Origin: Ralstonia pickettii
GTDB lineage: Bacteria; Pseudomonadota; Gammaproteobacteria; Burkholderiales; Burkholderiaceae
Assembly (NCBI RefSeq): GCF_001699815.1
Contig: NZ_MCGB01000072.1
Location: forward strand, 1 to 64,000
Direction: 5' to 3'
Length of the DNA stretch: 64,000 nt
Part shown: positions 25,288 through 34,370 of the stretch, in pieces
How positions within the stretch are numbered: the stretch's first letter is position 1
How the letters are laid out: every line of letters begins with the position of its first letter
Position numbers and translations under genes: made by a program
The notes under the pieces: generated by a model
The model's input: the letters and a program-made list of their open reading frames with translations, nothing else
What the model was told of the DNA's origin: nothing
The model's database searches: none

Positions 25288-26709
25288 ATGTCTCAAACGC
25301 CATCTGTCTACACGCTCCCTATCTTCCGGAATACCCAGGTTGCTGATGAACCGGCACCTGGACGCATCCCCGTAGACCATCAGGTAAAAGGGGAACGGGT
25401 CAAGTATTGGCGCGAGTTGCGTGCCTCCAAGACAGTGAAATGGGAGACGTTCCCGCACTTCCCTCTGGTGCTCAATGCCGACGGATCACCGTGGGCCCCT
25501 GCCTGCCTGTGGTTGTTAGATCGTGCGCGGGCCAGACCCCACAAGGTGTCCTCGCTCAATCCCGTTGCGCAAGGGCTGCGGGCCTACAAGCAGTTCCTCG
25601 ATGAATTTGGGCTCCAGTGGGACGACTTCTCCGCGGTCGACAAATACCTGCGCCCAACCTACCACTACAAGACCCACCTCCAAGGTCTGATTAACAGCGG
25701 CGCAATCAAACACAGCACGGCCAGTAGCCGCATGCAGACGGTGGTGGGCTTCTACCGGTTTCTAATGGAGAGTGAACGACTGGGCTTCCGCCCTCAGAAC
25801 GCCCCATGGGTTGATCGGACAGTCGGCCTTGAATACCGCGACAGCAAGGGTTTCAAGCAGATCAAGGAGGTGACGGCGACCGACGTATCCATCAGGGTTC
25901 CGAAGCGGGACTACGCATGGGATCGCCGGATCGATGACGGCGGAAAGCTGCTGCCACTCTCCCGGCATGAGCAGAAGACACTGGTCAAAGCGCTGAAGCT
26001 GCTCGGCAATCGCGACTACGAGCTGATGCACTACACCGCGCTCCTGACCGGCGCGCGGATCCAGACCGTCCTGACACTGCGTTGGGGCGATTTCGCGACG
26101 CCGCCGAGCCAAATCAACCAGTGGCCGTTCAAGCTGCAATGCGGACCAGGGACAGGTATCGACACCAAAGGCGATGTGCCGGATGTGCACCTGTCGGTGC
26201 AGAAGGACCTCTACGAATGGCTACATATCTACGCTGTCTCTGACCGTGCCGGGTCTAGACGTGAGAAGTCCAACCTCAAGCAGGACCCAATGAACTATCT
26301 GTTCCTGTCCAGTCAAGGTGGCCCCCATTACGAATCCAAGGCTGATCGCAACGCCCTTTGGGATTCCGCCGAACCGCCGCTGAAGCGCTCGTCTCCGACT
26401 GGACAGAACCTCCGGTCCTTCATCACGGACTACGTGATCCCTGAGATCCGCAAGACGATCCCGGCCTTCCACTATCAGTTCCATGACCTGCGGGCCACCT
26501 TTGGAGTCAACTGGGTCGACGCGGTCATGAGGAACCAAGACACGCGCCAGCGTTACATCTGGACTCGAGACCAACTCCGTAAACTCATGTGGCACAAAAG
26601 GCCAACCACGACGGATCTGTACATCGACTACCGCCAGCACACTGAACTCCTCGAAAAGGCCGAGGCTGACTGGAACCACAATCTACTCGACCTCATTCGC
26701 TCAGCCTAA
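25288..26709 (+). CDS. ginA: Tyrosine recombinase of a tripartite module, GinA-like
   Basis: A 473-residue site-specific recombinase and the first gene of the island. The catalytic set is visible: Arg257 in TGARIQTVL, His399 and Arg402 in FHDLRATF, His436 in MWHKRP and the nucleophile Tyr445 in TTTDLYIDY. An N-terminal core-binding domain occupies roughly residues 60-190. It is followed by two other recombinases and a small protein in the same direction, the arrangement defined as ginABCD in GInt islands. The symbol is given by gene order and length, not by an alignment. Confidence 0.82.
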   Translation: MSQTPSVYTLPIFRNTQVADEPAPGRIPVDHQVKGERVKYWRELRASKTVKWETFPHFPLVLNADGSPWAPACLWLLDRARARPHKVSSLNPVAQGLRAYKQFLDEFGLQWDDFSAVDKYLRPTYHYKTHLQGLINSGAIKHSTASSRMQTVVGFYRFLMESERLGFRPQNAPWVDRTVGLEYRDSKGFKQIKEVTATDVSIRVPKRDYAWDRRIDDGGKLLPLSRHEQKTLVKALKLLGNRDYELMHYTALLTGARIQTVLTLRWGDFATPPSQINQWPFKLQCGPGTGIDTKGDVPDVHLSVQKDLYEWLHIYAVSDRAGSRREKSNLKQDPMNYLFLSSQGGPHYESKADRNALWDSAEPPLKRSSPTGQNLRSFITDYVIPEIRKTIPAFHYQFHDLRATFGVNWVDAVMRNQDTRQRYIWTRDQLRKLMWHKRPTTTDLYIDYRQHTELLEKAEADWNHNLLDLIRSA

Positions 26710-26756
26710 CGGTGCGAAGGTCTATAGCGACAAGAACGGACGGGCGGGATACCACC

Positions 26757-28574
26757 ATGCATGAACCTGACTGGATTAGCACGGGCGGCGGCTACCCTAG
26801 TGGTCTGCCTCGCTTGGCATTCCCATTAGAAGGGGCCATGCCCGATCTCTATGTGCCCCAGAGCACGATTCTGCAGACGGCAAATGGAGTCCAGACCCAT
26901 GCTTATCTCTGGTGCTACCTTGAGCGTGAGGTATACGGCAAAAGATATCGGTTCAACCCAGCGAGCCTGTCTACGCAGCGCGTCAAAGACATGCCTAAAG
27001 CCATTGAACGCCTGTCCAAGCGCTTCTGCTTCGACAACGCCAGACCGAGGTCGGTGAGTGACGAGTTGGCCAACGGCATGTCCCGATTCTTGAACTGGAC
27101 TGATCGCCCGATTCACCATAGGCGGTTTGAATCCATCCTGAGCGACCCGGATCTCGCTCTGGAGGCTCTGAAAAAGCACCACAGCTACCTGCGGCAGCGC
27201 ATGCAGGCAAACCAGACAGAAAATCGCATCAGCGTATCTGCGGCGTCGATGATGGATGTCGACGCCATCAAGATGATGGCGGTGATCCACGACCGGGAAT
27301 ACGGCAACGAGATCGAGGCCATCAAGTACATCCACGGTGACGGTGTTAGAACTCCTAAAACCGAAGACGTGGCTGCCTTCATGGCTTGCGTGCAAGGGGT
27401 ATTCGATTCGGTGGCTCGGATCGTTCTCGACACACAGGACTACAACGGCAACTCGTCTCTCGGCGATCTCCGTTGGCAGTCGGAGGGGCGAGAACTCGCG
27501 GTTCCCATCGCAGAAGGCATCCACATCGAGCGTGCCATGGAACTTGGTTGCATGGCGTACGCTGCATTGTGCGTCGGCGACTCCGGCGCCAACCTCGCCC
27601 CAATTCAGTCTTACGAAGAGCCCGAGGACTTACGAGAGCAACTGGATAACCCCGAAAAGCTCAACCTGCGCCACAAGGTCATCAAGTTCCGGGCCGGAGG
27701 AAAGGAGGCGCCGGTTCATCTGACCTCCACCACCGTGACCCGCATGCGGTCTTACCTGCGGCTCCGGGAAGCTCTACGTCTGAGACTCGGGAGCCCTGAA
27801 ATCGGGCCGATGTTCATTCAGTGCATCTACCCCTCGTCGCCTCAAGCGCGGCCTTTAGGGATCATCTCGCTGCCGCCGAACTTCACCTCTGCATTGCGTA
27901 GCAGGTTCAGCGCCGTCGGCATCAAGTTACCGCAAGTGACGATGCAGCAGTTGCGTGCCCATAAAGCCGGCAAGGTTGCCAAGGAACACAATCCCAAGGT
28001 GGCGGCCGACATGATGGGGCACTCGGTAAGCACGGCCATCCGCAGATACAGCAAGATCACGGATGTCGAGGCGAGGTCTGAAATGGCTCCGTTCCTGGCC
28101 TCACTGACCTCAGTGGTCCTGACCCGCTCGGAGGCTGACGCCACGTCGTCCAAGCCAGTCACCCCGTTCACCGCGATCCCCGCCGGAGGCTGCGAAGACC
28201 ACGGCCATCCCGAGGCGCTGGGTGAGAACCCGCTGGTAGAGCCCGATTGCAAGAAGACCGAAGGATGCTTCTTCTGCAACAAGTTCCACGTCCACGCCGA
28301 CGAAGAGGATTGCCTCAAGTTGATGTCTTGCCGATCGGTACTGGAACGCTTGGCACCAAGACTCGGTGATTCAGGCGTGGCTGAACTAGTCTATACCGTC
28401 GTAAGCGAGCGCATCGGTGCCCTACTCGACGAGATCAGGCGCATCAATCCCGAGGCTCATGAGCGTGCTCGGGCAGCCGTCCTGAAGGAAGGCAAGCTCA
28501 GCCGATACTGGGCGAGCAAGCTCCAACAACTTCACTTGCTGGGCCTGCTAGCGCAGTCTTCCGCCCTGGCCTGA
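26757..28574 (+). CDS. ginB: Tyrosine recombinase-like protein, GinB-like, with C-terminal Cys cluster
   Basis: About 605 residues. The C-terminal catalytic half is recognisable, with Arg400 in QQLRAHKAG, His422 in MMGHSVS and Tyr431 in IRRYSKI. The first catalytic arginine is not seen in its expected place (CVGDSGANLAP, near residue 280). After the catalytic part comes a Cys/His-rich stretch, DCKKTEGCFFCNKFHVHA, that could bind zinc. A GTG at 26712, three bases after ginA, is a possible earlier start; I chose the ATG at 26757. The second recombinase of GInt modules fits by position and size. Confidence 0.72.
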   Translation: MHEPDWISTGGGYPSGLPRLAFPLEGAMPDLYVPQSTILQTANGVQTHAYLWCYLEREVYGKRYRFNPASLSTQRVKDMPKAIERLSKRFCFDNARPRSVSDELANGMSRFLNWTDRPIHHRRFESILSDPDLALEALKKHHSYLRQRMQANQTENRISVSAASMMDVDAIKMMAVIHDREYGNEIEAIKYIHGDGVRTPKTEDVAAFMACVQGVFDSVARIVLDTQDYNGNSSLGDLRWQSEGRELAVPIAEGIHIERAMELGCMAYAALCVGDSGANLAPIQSYEEPEDLREQLDNPEKLNLRHKVIKFRAGGKEAPVHLTSTTVTRMRSYLRLREALRLRLGSPEIGPMFIQCIYPSSPQARPLGIISLPPNFTSALRSRFSAVGIKLPQVTMQQLRAHKAGKVAKEHNPKVAADMMGHSVSTAIRRYSKITDVEARSEMAPFLASLTSVVLTRSEADATSSKPVTPFTAIPAGGCEDHGHPEALGENPLVEPDCKKTEGCFFCNKFHVHADEEDCLKLMSCRSVLERLAPRLGDSGVAELVYTVVSERIGALLDEIRRINPEAHERARAAVLKEGKLSRYWASKLQQLHLLGLLAQSSALA

Positions 28575-28631
28575 TCGCTAGACACTGCGCTCACCCTCAA
28601 CCTCACCGAAACCTGCCTGCGGGACGAGTCC

Positions 28632-30650
28632 ATGCAAAGAAGCGATCTGACGACATCGGCAACTACCTCGTCTAACTCTTTGCGGGGAAGGGAGGCCGAC
28701 CGCGATCGCGATTGGGCGCCGGACGGTGTTCCTGGAGTTTCGGGCGGAATACCACAAGCTCCCCACGTGGAGCCCTACTTCGATCCTCAGATGGTCGTGA
28801 CGCTGGATCCAAACGGGCAGCCTCTCAGCCGCTACGGAGACAGAAGCTGGGATCTGCGGTCCATGAGTACAGACGGTGGACAAACCTCGTACTCACACAC
28901 CTTCTTAGATGCACAGCCCCTATCGGGTTCACCAGAAATCGGCAGACCGAACCTTACTGCGCTGATTAGCGAGCAGCAAAAGGCGCTGCTGTGGTTGCAC
29001 ATGGATGCTGGGCGGCAAAGAGCCCTGAGAACGATACTGCAGGCGGGCCGTACGATGAACAGACTCACTCAAGGTGCCGTCAGCCGGGGAATTTCGCTGT
29101 TCGAGTTGTTCTGCAACCCTCAGGTGCTCAGCGAGGAATCGGCGGAATTGAACAGCAGCTACGCCAACACCGTGCGAGCCTTGCTTCGGACACTGTGGCG
29201 CCACCGTGACTTCCTCAAGATTGGGCTCGAAATCCGCTTGAAGCAACTGGTTGAGGTCATCAAGGAATCTGCCCCAGGAGAGGCGAAAGACCGCCAAACG
29301 CCCATCATCCCATCCCGCATCTACTGCGCGATCTTATCTAGCCTGCTGGACCGTCTGGATGAGATCGAGTCTGACCTAGATACTCTACTGGATGCTTACC
29401 GGCAAGAGCGCACGTGCACGCTCAGTGCCTCAAGCTGCCTGACCGACAAGCAGCGATATATGCAACGCGAAATGCAACTCCAAGGGATGCTGGAGGCTAT
29501 GCGGAACAGGGGATGGAAGACGGGAAGCATGCGCGGATTCGTCGCCGGCGAGATCGCCGTAGTCCAACTTAGGCTGATGTGCATCGTAATCGCCTTCACC
29601 GGCATGCGAGTAGCGGAAGCGCAGATCCTGCCGCTCAAAGGAGTTCTGGAGGAGGCGAAACACCGTGACACGGTGCACCACGTGGTCAACGGATACAGTC
29701 ACAAGCTCAACGGTGGCAGAAAGAAGCGCGCCAGTTGGATCACAAGCCGCGAGGGCCATCGGGCAATCTTGCTCGCTCAAAGAATCGCCTCGGTCATCTT
29801 GGAGGTACTGAAAGATGGTGATCCAGCAAACGATGACGCCGCCTTACTGTTCTGTTCGACGGCCAATCCTTACAAGAAGCAGAGTCTTTCGAGCATTTAC
29901 AGACGTCTGCACGGCCAGTTGTTCCCTGAGATTTGCCCCCTCATTACGCAAGCCGACATCGACGAACTCAACGCAATGGAGTTGCAGCGGAACTGGCTGC
30001 GTGAGGGCATGGAGGTCGGCAAACCGTGGCCGCTGGCCTTTCACCAATACCGGCGCAGCCTGTCGGTTTATGCCCATCGCTCGGGCATGGTGAGCCTGCC
30101 GGCGCTCAAAGGACAGCTGCAGCACATCACCGATGAGATGCGCGCGTACTACAGCGATGGGTTCTGCCGGGCAGTCAACCTCGTCTTCGACAAGGAGCAC
30201 TTTAGCCATGATTGGAACGCCGCCAAGTCGGAATCGAGCTTCCTCGCTTACAGCTTAGCCTTGCTGTTCTCGGACGAAGACCTCATCGGCGAAGTGGGTG
30301 GACGGGGCGCGGTCCGAATGCAGCAAACTGTATCCAGCCGATCCAAGGAAGAGACACTGAAACTGTTTCGTGATGGCAAGCTGGCCTATCGCGAAACCGT
30401 TCTGGGCGGTTGCATCGCCGTGGAGGACTGCAATCGCACACCGCTGGAGCCCATTCCTTGGGACTGCCTGGAGAAAGACTGCACCAACGCGGTGGTGTTT
30501 GAAAAACGTCTGGGTCTGTTGATCAAGACGCAGGAGACGGTTGTCGCCACGCTGGCCAGCACAGAAGCGGGCGGCGTTGAGCACCGCCTGGAAGCCGATC
30601 ACCTGCAAGTGCTTCTTAAAGCTCGCAAACGCCTCTCGGAAGCTGTATGA
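28632..30650 (+). CDS. ginC: Tyrosine recombinase, GinC-like
   Basis: A 672-residue recombinase, much longer than single integrases. Catalytic residues: Arg326 in FTGMRVAEAQ, His471 and Arg474 in FHQYRRS, His498 in QLQHIT and Tyr506 or Tyr507 in AYYSDG. The N-terminal 110 residues look disordered, and about 110 residues after the catalytic tyrosine carry several cysteines (GGCIAVEDC, WDCLEKDC). Its stop overlaps the ATG of ginD (ATGA), so the last two genes are translated together. Confidence 0.8.
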   Translation: MQRSDLTTSATTSSNSLRGREADRDRDWAPDGVPGVSGGIPQAPHVEPYFDPQMVVTLDPNGQPLSRYGDRSWDLRSMSTDGGQTSYSHTFLDAQPLSGSPEIGRPNLTALISEQQKALLWLHMDAGRQRALRTILQAGRTMNRLTQGAVSRGISLFELFCNPQVLSEESAELNSSYANTVRALLRTLWRHRDFLKIGLEIRLKQLVEVIKESAPGEAKDRQTPIIPSRIYCAILSSLLDRLDEIESDLDTLLDAYRQERTCTLSASSCLTDKQRYMQREMQLQGMLEAMRNRGWKTGSMRGFVAGEIAVVQLRLMCIVIAFTGMRVAEAQILPLKGVLEEAKHRDTVHHVVNGYSHKLNGGRKKRASWITSREGHRAILLAQRIASVILEVLKDGDPANDDAALLFCSTANPYKKQSLSSIYRRLHGQLFPEICPLITQADIDELNAMELQRNWLREGMEVGKPWPLAFHQYRRSLSVYAHRSGMVSLPALKGQLQHITDEMRAYYSDGFCRAVNLVFDKEHFSHDWNAAKSESSFLAYSLALLFSDEDLIGEVGGRGAVRMQQTVSSRSKEETLKLFRDGKLAYRETVLGGCIAVEDCNRTPLEPIPWDCLEKDCTNAVVFEKRLGLLIKTQETVVATLASTEAGGVEHRLEADHLQVLLKARKRLSEAV

Positions 30651-31024
30651 GCGCCAAGGTCCAAGTCGACAAATACTTCACCGCACTCGAGCGTCTGAAG
30701 GCACGTGGCGAGCCGATCAGCAATGATGCTGTGGCCCTAGAGGCCGGCAGCGGCCGGGGCAGCATCAAGAAGTCCAGGCCTGCCTACGCCGAACTTATCG
30801 CGGCGATCAATGCGGCCGCCAAACAGCAGGCTGAAGCCAAAGTCGCCTCAGATCCTATGCCTGGTATGCGCAAGGACATCGAAGATCTGACGAGGCGACT
30901 GGACCAGTCCCTCGACAGAGAGGTGGCTCTGCTGCACGAGCTCTACGACCTGCGCGCCAAGGCCAAGCAATTGGCGGAAGAGAACCGACTCCTAAAGCTC
31001 GGCAGACTCGTCCCGGTGCAATGA
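30647..31024 (+). CDS. ginD: Small HTH/coiled-coil protein of the recombinase module, GinD-like
   Basis: A 125-residue basic protein. The N-terminal half (YFTALERLKARGEPISNDAV then ALEAGSGRGSIKKSR) looks like a helix-turn-helix. The C-terminal half is a predicted coiled coil rich in Leu, Glu and Arg (RKDIEDLTRRLDQSLDREV and following). It is coupled to ginC through ATGA. In GInt islands a fourth gene of this size is required for excision; its biochemical role is unknown. It may act as a recombination directionality or DNA-bridging factor. Confidence 0.72.
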   Translation: MSAKVQVDKYFTALERLKARGEPISNDAVALEAGSGRGSIKKSRPAYAELIAAINAAAKQQAEAKVASDPMPGMRKDIEDLTRRLDQSLDREVALLHELYDLRAKAKQLAEENRLLKLGRLVPVQ

Positions 31025-31681
31025 GCCTATTCAAAAGGGGTATCCGCATTTGCTGGTTGATGTCCTGATTGTATGCTGCAGTGCAAAAATCTTGCAGTCG
31101 GAAGTGCGATTTCACGATGGGATCGACCGTCCCAGTTCGACCCTTCTCTGCCGTATGCCTTCTGTGGATCGAATGACTGTAATCCCCAGTTGATCGGCCA
31201 TCGAAATTAGTCTAGTCGCGCCAAACCACTCCAGGGATATGCGCTAGAACAGGCCGCCCAAGAATGGCCCGAAGCTCAGCGAGATACAGTGGTTCCTCCA
31301 AATGCGACGGGCCTACAAGACAGCCCAATGCCGAGTTGCAACGGCCGCTGGGCAAGAAGACTTAGCAGGCGGAAATCCTGACGGGAAGCCGTGGAATACG
31401 GACGCTTAAACTCCTTCATCGCTGCAACCAACTGCGAGGCTGGGACTTCTACAACTTCGCCAGCGCTCACGACGGCCAAGCTTCGTTTTGCTCACAACTC
31501 ATATGTGACGAATTAGATCCCATCATTCGCAGCGTTGTTTTCCGCATCACGCCACCCGCCAGCAGCCGCAGCTTCCACCACCGCTCCACCAGACGCTGCC
31601 CACCCCAACTGGGCTCATCTCATGCCGAACGCTGCACTCGCCCACGCGACCCCTATTCGGGTTGATCTCAATCAAATTTTC
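31025..31681. other. Non-coding or degraded stretch after the recombinase module
   Basis: About 650 bases between ginD and the oph promoter show no open frame with coding character. The longest frame (minus strand, 31276-31479, 67 codons) has no recognisable domain or ribosome site. Base composition is mixed and includes a C-rich part near 31550-31620. It may be the remains of an older cargo junction. Confidence 0.4.
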
Positions 31682-31711
31682 TTGTTAGCGTAACTAGATA
31701 TCTAATATAAT
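31682..31711 (+). promoter_or_regulatory. ophA2B promoter with MarR-type operator in the spacer
   Basis: A TTGTTA -35 (31682-31687) and a perfect TATAAT -10 (31706-31711) are 18 bases apart. The palindrome AACTAGATATCTAATA (31692-31707) fills the spacer and touches the -10, so a bound repressor would block RNA polymerase. The same AAYTAGA-NN-TCTARTW pattern recurs at 39654 and 39755 at the other oph promoters. Confidence 0.75.
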
Positions 31712-31757
31712 TGGCCAACGCCAGTTGAGGAAGGCGACCCACCGCCTGGAGACAGAT

Positions 31758-33089
31758 ATGCTGACCCATGAAGAGAATGAACTGTTGTGCCGAGTAGAAG
31801 GCGATGCCCCGATGGGGAAGCTGATGCGCCAGCACTGGACCCCTGTTTGCCTGATTGAAGAAGTCAGCGAACCGGACGGCGCGCCGGTCAAGGCTCGCGT
31901 TTTTGGTGAAGACCTGGTCGTGTTCCGCGACAACGAGGGGCGCGTCGGTGTGATGGGCGAGTATTGCCCGCACCGCCGAGCATCGCTTGTGTACGGTCGT
32001 AACGAAGACGGTGGCCTGCGCTGCCTGTACCACGGCTGGAAGTTCGACGTGCTGGGCAATGTGCTGGAAATGGTGTCCGAGCCGGCCGCCAGCGGCATGA
32101 CCGAGAAGGTCAAGCACAAGGCGTATCCCTCGAAGGAATGGGGCGGCATGATCTGGGCGTACATGGGTCCGCAGGACACCATTCCCGAATTCGTCGCCCC
32201 CGCCTGGGCTCCGACCGAGGACACCCGAGTCAGCATCGCGAAGGCGCTGCTGCCGTGCAATTGGGCCCAGATCCTTGAGGGCGCGATTGACTCCGCACAT
32301 AGCTCGAGCCTGCACTCGTCCGATTTCGTGCCGGCCCGCGTCGGCGGGGGCGAGGCAACGTCGAAAAACTGGCTGCGTCCGTCCACCGACAAGGCACCGC
32401 GCCTGCAGGTCGAGCGCACCGAATATGGGTTCCGCTATGCTGCGCTGCGCCGCCCAATCTTCAACGCCAACACGCACGACTACGTGCGCTCGACGGTGTT
32501 CGTTGCACCCGGCATCGTGCTGATTCCGCCCAACAACCTGTATAACGTCGCCAACATCAACGTGCCGATGGACGACACGAATACGGCGTTCTACTTCATC
32601 GCGTGGGGCGATCCCGCGACGACCCCGGAAACCGAAACCTGGCGCAAGTTCCTCCATCAACAGATCGGCCCGGATCTGGACGAGCGCTACCGTCCGCTGC
32701 GCAATCACGAGAACCGCTTCTGGCAAGACCGGCAGGCCATGAAGGCTGGCAATTTCACCGGCATCACGGGCTTCCCGAACCAGGACATCGCCATGTGGGT
32801 CACGATGGGTCCGATCGCCAATCGTTCGGACGAGCGTCTGGGCGCGAGCGATCTCGCCATTGTCGAGTTCCGTCGCCGCATGCTCGATGCCCTCGCGGAA
32901 TTCGAGCAGGACGCCGAAGCCATCGGTACCGGCGCGAAGGCGATCCCGCAGACGGTCTGTTCGTATCAGGCAGTGGTGCCGAAGGAGACCGACTGGCGTG
33001 CGTACGCCGCCCGTTATGTCAGCGCGAAGCATGCCCTGCCGGAAGACGAGCCCGCTGCGCTCGCGACCGACTATCAGGTCAGGCAATAA
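31758..33089 (+). CDS. ophA2: Phthalate 4,5-dioxygenase, Rieske oxygenase component
   Basis: A 443-residue Rieske non-heme iron oxygenase that would add O2 to phthalate to give the cis-4,5-dihydrodiol. The Rieske cluster ligands are Cys70/His72 (CPH) and Cys89/His92 (CLYH), and the mononuclear iron site is Asp178-His181-His186 (DSAHSSSLH). The start at 31758 has GGAGA upstream. It is followed after three bases by ophB and fed by the reductase OphA1 encoded 8 kb downstream. Substrate assignment rests on the full oph gene set around it; a related aromatic carboxylate is possible. Confidence 0.85.
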   Translation: MLTHEENELLCRVEGDAPMGKLMRQHWTPVCLIEEVSEPDGAPVKARVFGEDLVVFRDNEGRVGVMGEYCPHRRASLVYGRNEDGGLRCLYHGWKFDVLGNVLEMVSEPAASGMTEKVKHKAYPSKEWGGMIWAYMGPQDTIPEFVAPAWAPTEDTRVSIAKALLPCNWAQILEGAIDSAHSSSLHSSDFVPARVGGGEATSKNWLRPSTDKAPRLQVERTEYGFRYAALRRPIFNANTHDYVRSTVFVAPGIVLIPPNNLYNVANINVPMDDTNTAFYFIAWGDPATTPETETWRKFLHQQIGPDLDERYRPLRNHENRFWQDRQAMKAGNFTGITGFPNQDIAMWVTMGPIANRSDERLGASDLAIVEFRRRMLDALAEFEQDAEAIGTGAKAIPQTVCSYQAVVPKETDWRAYAARYVSAKHALPEDEPAALATDYQVRQ

Positions 33090-33092
33090 GCG

Positions 33093-34280
33093 ATGAAGCC
33101 GGCCATGGAACAGCGCCGTTTGCGCATCGGGGTGGCAGGACTGGGGCGCGCCTTTTCGCTGATGCTGCCCACCTTCCTGCAGGACCCGAGGGTTCAACTC
33201 GTCGCCGCATGCGACCCGCGCGAGGAAGCACGGCAGCAGTTCGCCGCCGATTTCGGCGCACGGACCTACGCAGACGTGCGGGACCTGGCCGGCGACCCCG
33301 ATGTGGAAGTCATCTACGTGGCCAGCCCCCATCAGTTTCACGCGCAGCACACTGAGATTGCCGCAGCCAACGGCAAACACGTACTGGTCGAGAAGCCGAT
33401 GGCGCTCAAAGCGGCCGACTGCGATCGCATGATCGCCGCGTGCTGGGCGGCAAACGTGCATCTAATCGTCGGACACTGCCACAGCTTCGATACGCCGTAT
33501 CTCCGTACGCGCGACCTGATCCGTTCGGGCGATTTCGGTGCGGTGAAGATGATCCAGGCGTTCAACTACACGGATTATCTATACCGGCCGCGCCGCTCGG
33601 AAGAACTCATGACGGCCGAAGGTGGCGGTGCCGTATTCAGCCAGGCGGCGCACCAGGTCGACATCGTGCGGATGCTCGCGGGCTCGCGCGCGACGCGCCT
33701 GCGCGCAAGCGTCGGCCGGTGGGATTCGAAGCGCCCCACCGAAGGCGCGTATTCGGCACTGATCTGGTTCGAGAATGGCGCCTATGCTTCGCTGTCGTAC
33801 AGCGGGTATGGCCACTTCAACAGCGACGAGTGGATGAGCTGGATCGGCGAGATGGGTGACCAGGCAAGTCCCGACGCCTACGGCGCCGCCCGGAGGCGGC
33901 TGGCGACCATCGCCTCATCCAATGATGAAGCACAGCTCAAGGCGGCCGGTACGTATGGCGGCGCCGCATACAAGCCGCCCTCGACCGCGGCAGTGGAGGC
34001 GGCACGCCACCATCAGCATTTCGGCCCGGTGATCGTGGCGTGCGAACACGCCGACCTGCGCCCCCTGCCCGATTCCATCATCGTGTACGGTGATCACCAA
34101 CGGGAGACGCTGCCGCTTTCCCTCCCCACCGTGCCGCGCGGCGAAGTGATTGACGAACTCTACGAAGCCATCATCGCTGGGCAGGCGCCTCTTCATAACG
34201 GCGAGTGGGCAAAGGGCACGCTGGAGATTTGCATCGCCATCCTGGAGTCGAGCGAAACCGGCAAAGACGTGTCGCTCTGA
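33093..34280 (+). CDS. ophB: cis-4,5-dihydrodiol phthalate dehydrogenase (Gfo/Idh/MocA family)
   Basis: A 395-residue NAD(P)-dependent dehydrogenase that rearomatises the dihydrodiol to 4,5-dihydroxyphthalate, as Pht4/OphB does. The Rossmann motif GVAGLGRAF is near residue 11 and the family motif [11 protein letters not shown] near residue 92. The Gfo/Idh fold rather than a short-chain dehydrogenase is the known form in phthalate clusters. It follows ophA2 by three bases; an ATG at 33105 is an alternative start. A strong hairpin terminator follows. Confidence 0.84.
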   Translation: MKPAMEQRRLRIGVAGLGRAFSLMLPTFLQDPRVQLVAACDPREEARQQFAADFGARTYADVRDLAGDPDVEVIYVASPHQFHAQHTEIAAANGKHVLVEKPMALKAADCDRMIAACWAANVHLIVGHCHSFDTPYLRTRDLIRSGDFGAVKMIQAFNYTDYLYRPRRSEELMTAEGGGAVFSQAAHQVDIVRMLAGSRATRLRASVGRWDSKRPTEGAYSALIWFENGAYASLSYSGYGHFNSDEWMSWIGEMGDQASPDAYGAARRRLATIASSNDEAQLKAAGTYGGAAYKPPSTAAVEAARHHQHFGPVIVACEHADLRPLPDSIIVYGDHQRETLPLSLPTVPRGEVIDELYEAIIAGQAPLHNGEWAKGTLEICIAILESSETGKDVSL

Positions 34281-34295
34281 TCCTCGTGAGAAAAT

Positions 34296-34327
34296 AAGAA
34301 GCCCTCGCACAGCGAGGACTTCTTTTT
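34296..34327. terminator. Bidirectional terminator between ophB and the nadC-like gene
   Basis: The stem AAGAAGCCCTCG / CGAGGACTTCTT with a CACAG loop and a single non-canonical pair is followed by TTTTT on the plus strand. A-rich sequence on the left lets it also work on the minus strand, where the convergent gene ends at 34371. Confidence 0.85.
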
Positions 34328-34370
34328 GTGTGGCGCGGCGGGCAGCCGACGATGACTTCCCGAGCCAACA

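Noticed and set aside
31276-31479. 67-codon minus-strand frame in the post-ginD stretch
   Set aside because: No ribosome site, no domain and a composition unlike its neighbours. I cannot separate it from chance.
31668-33461. Minus-strand 597-codon open frame opposite ophA2
   Set aside because: It is opposite a gene with complete Rieske and iron ligands, with no domain or ribosome site of its own.
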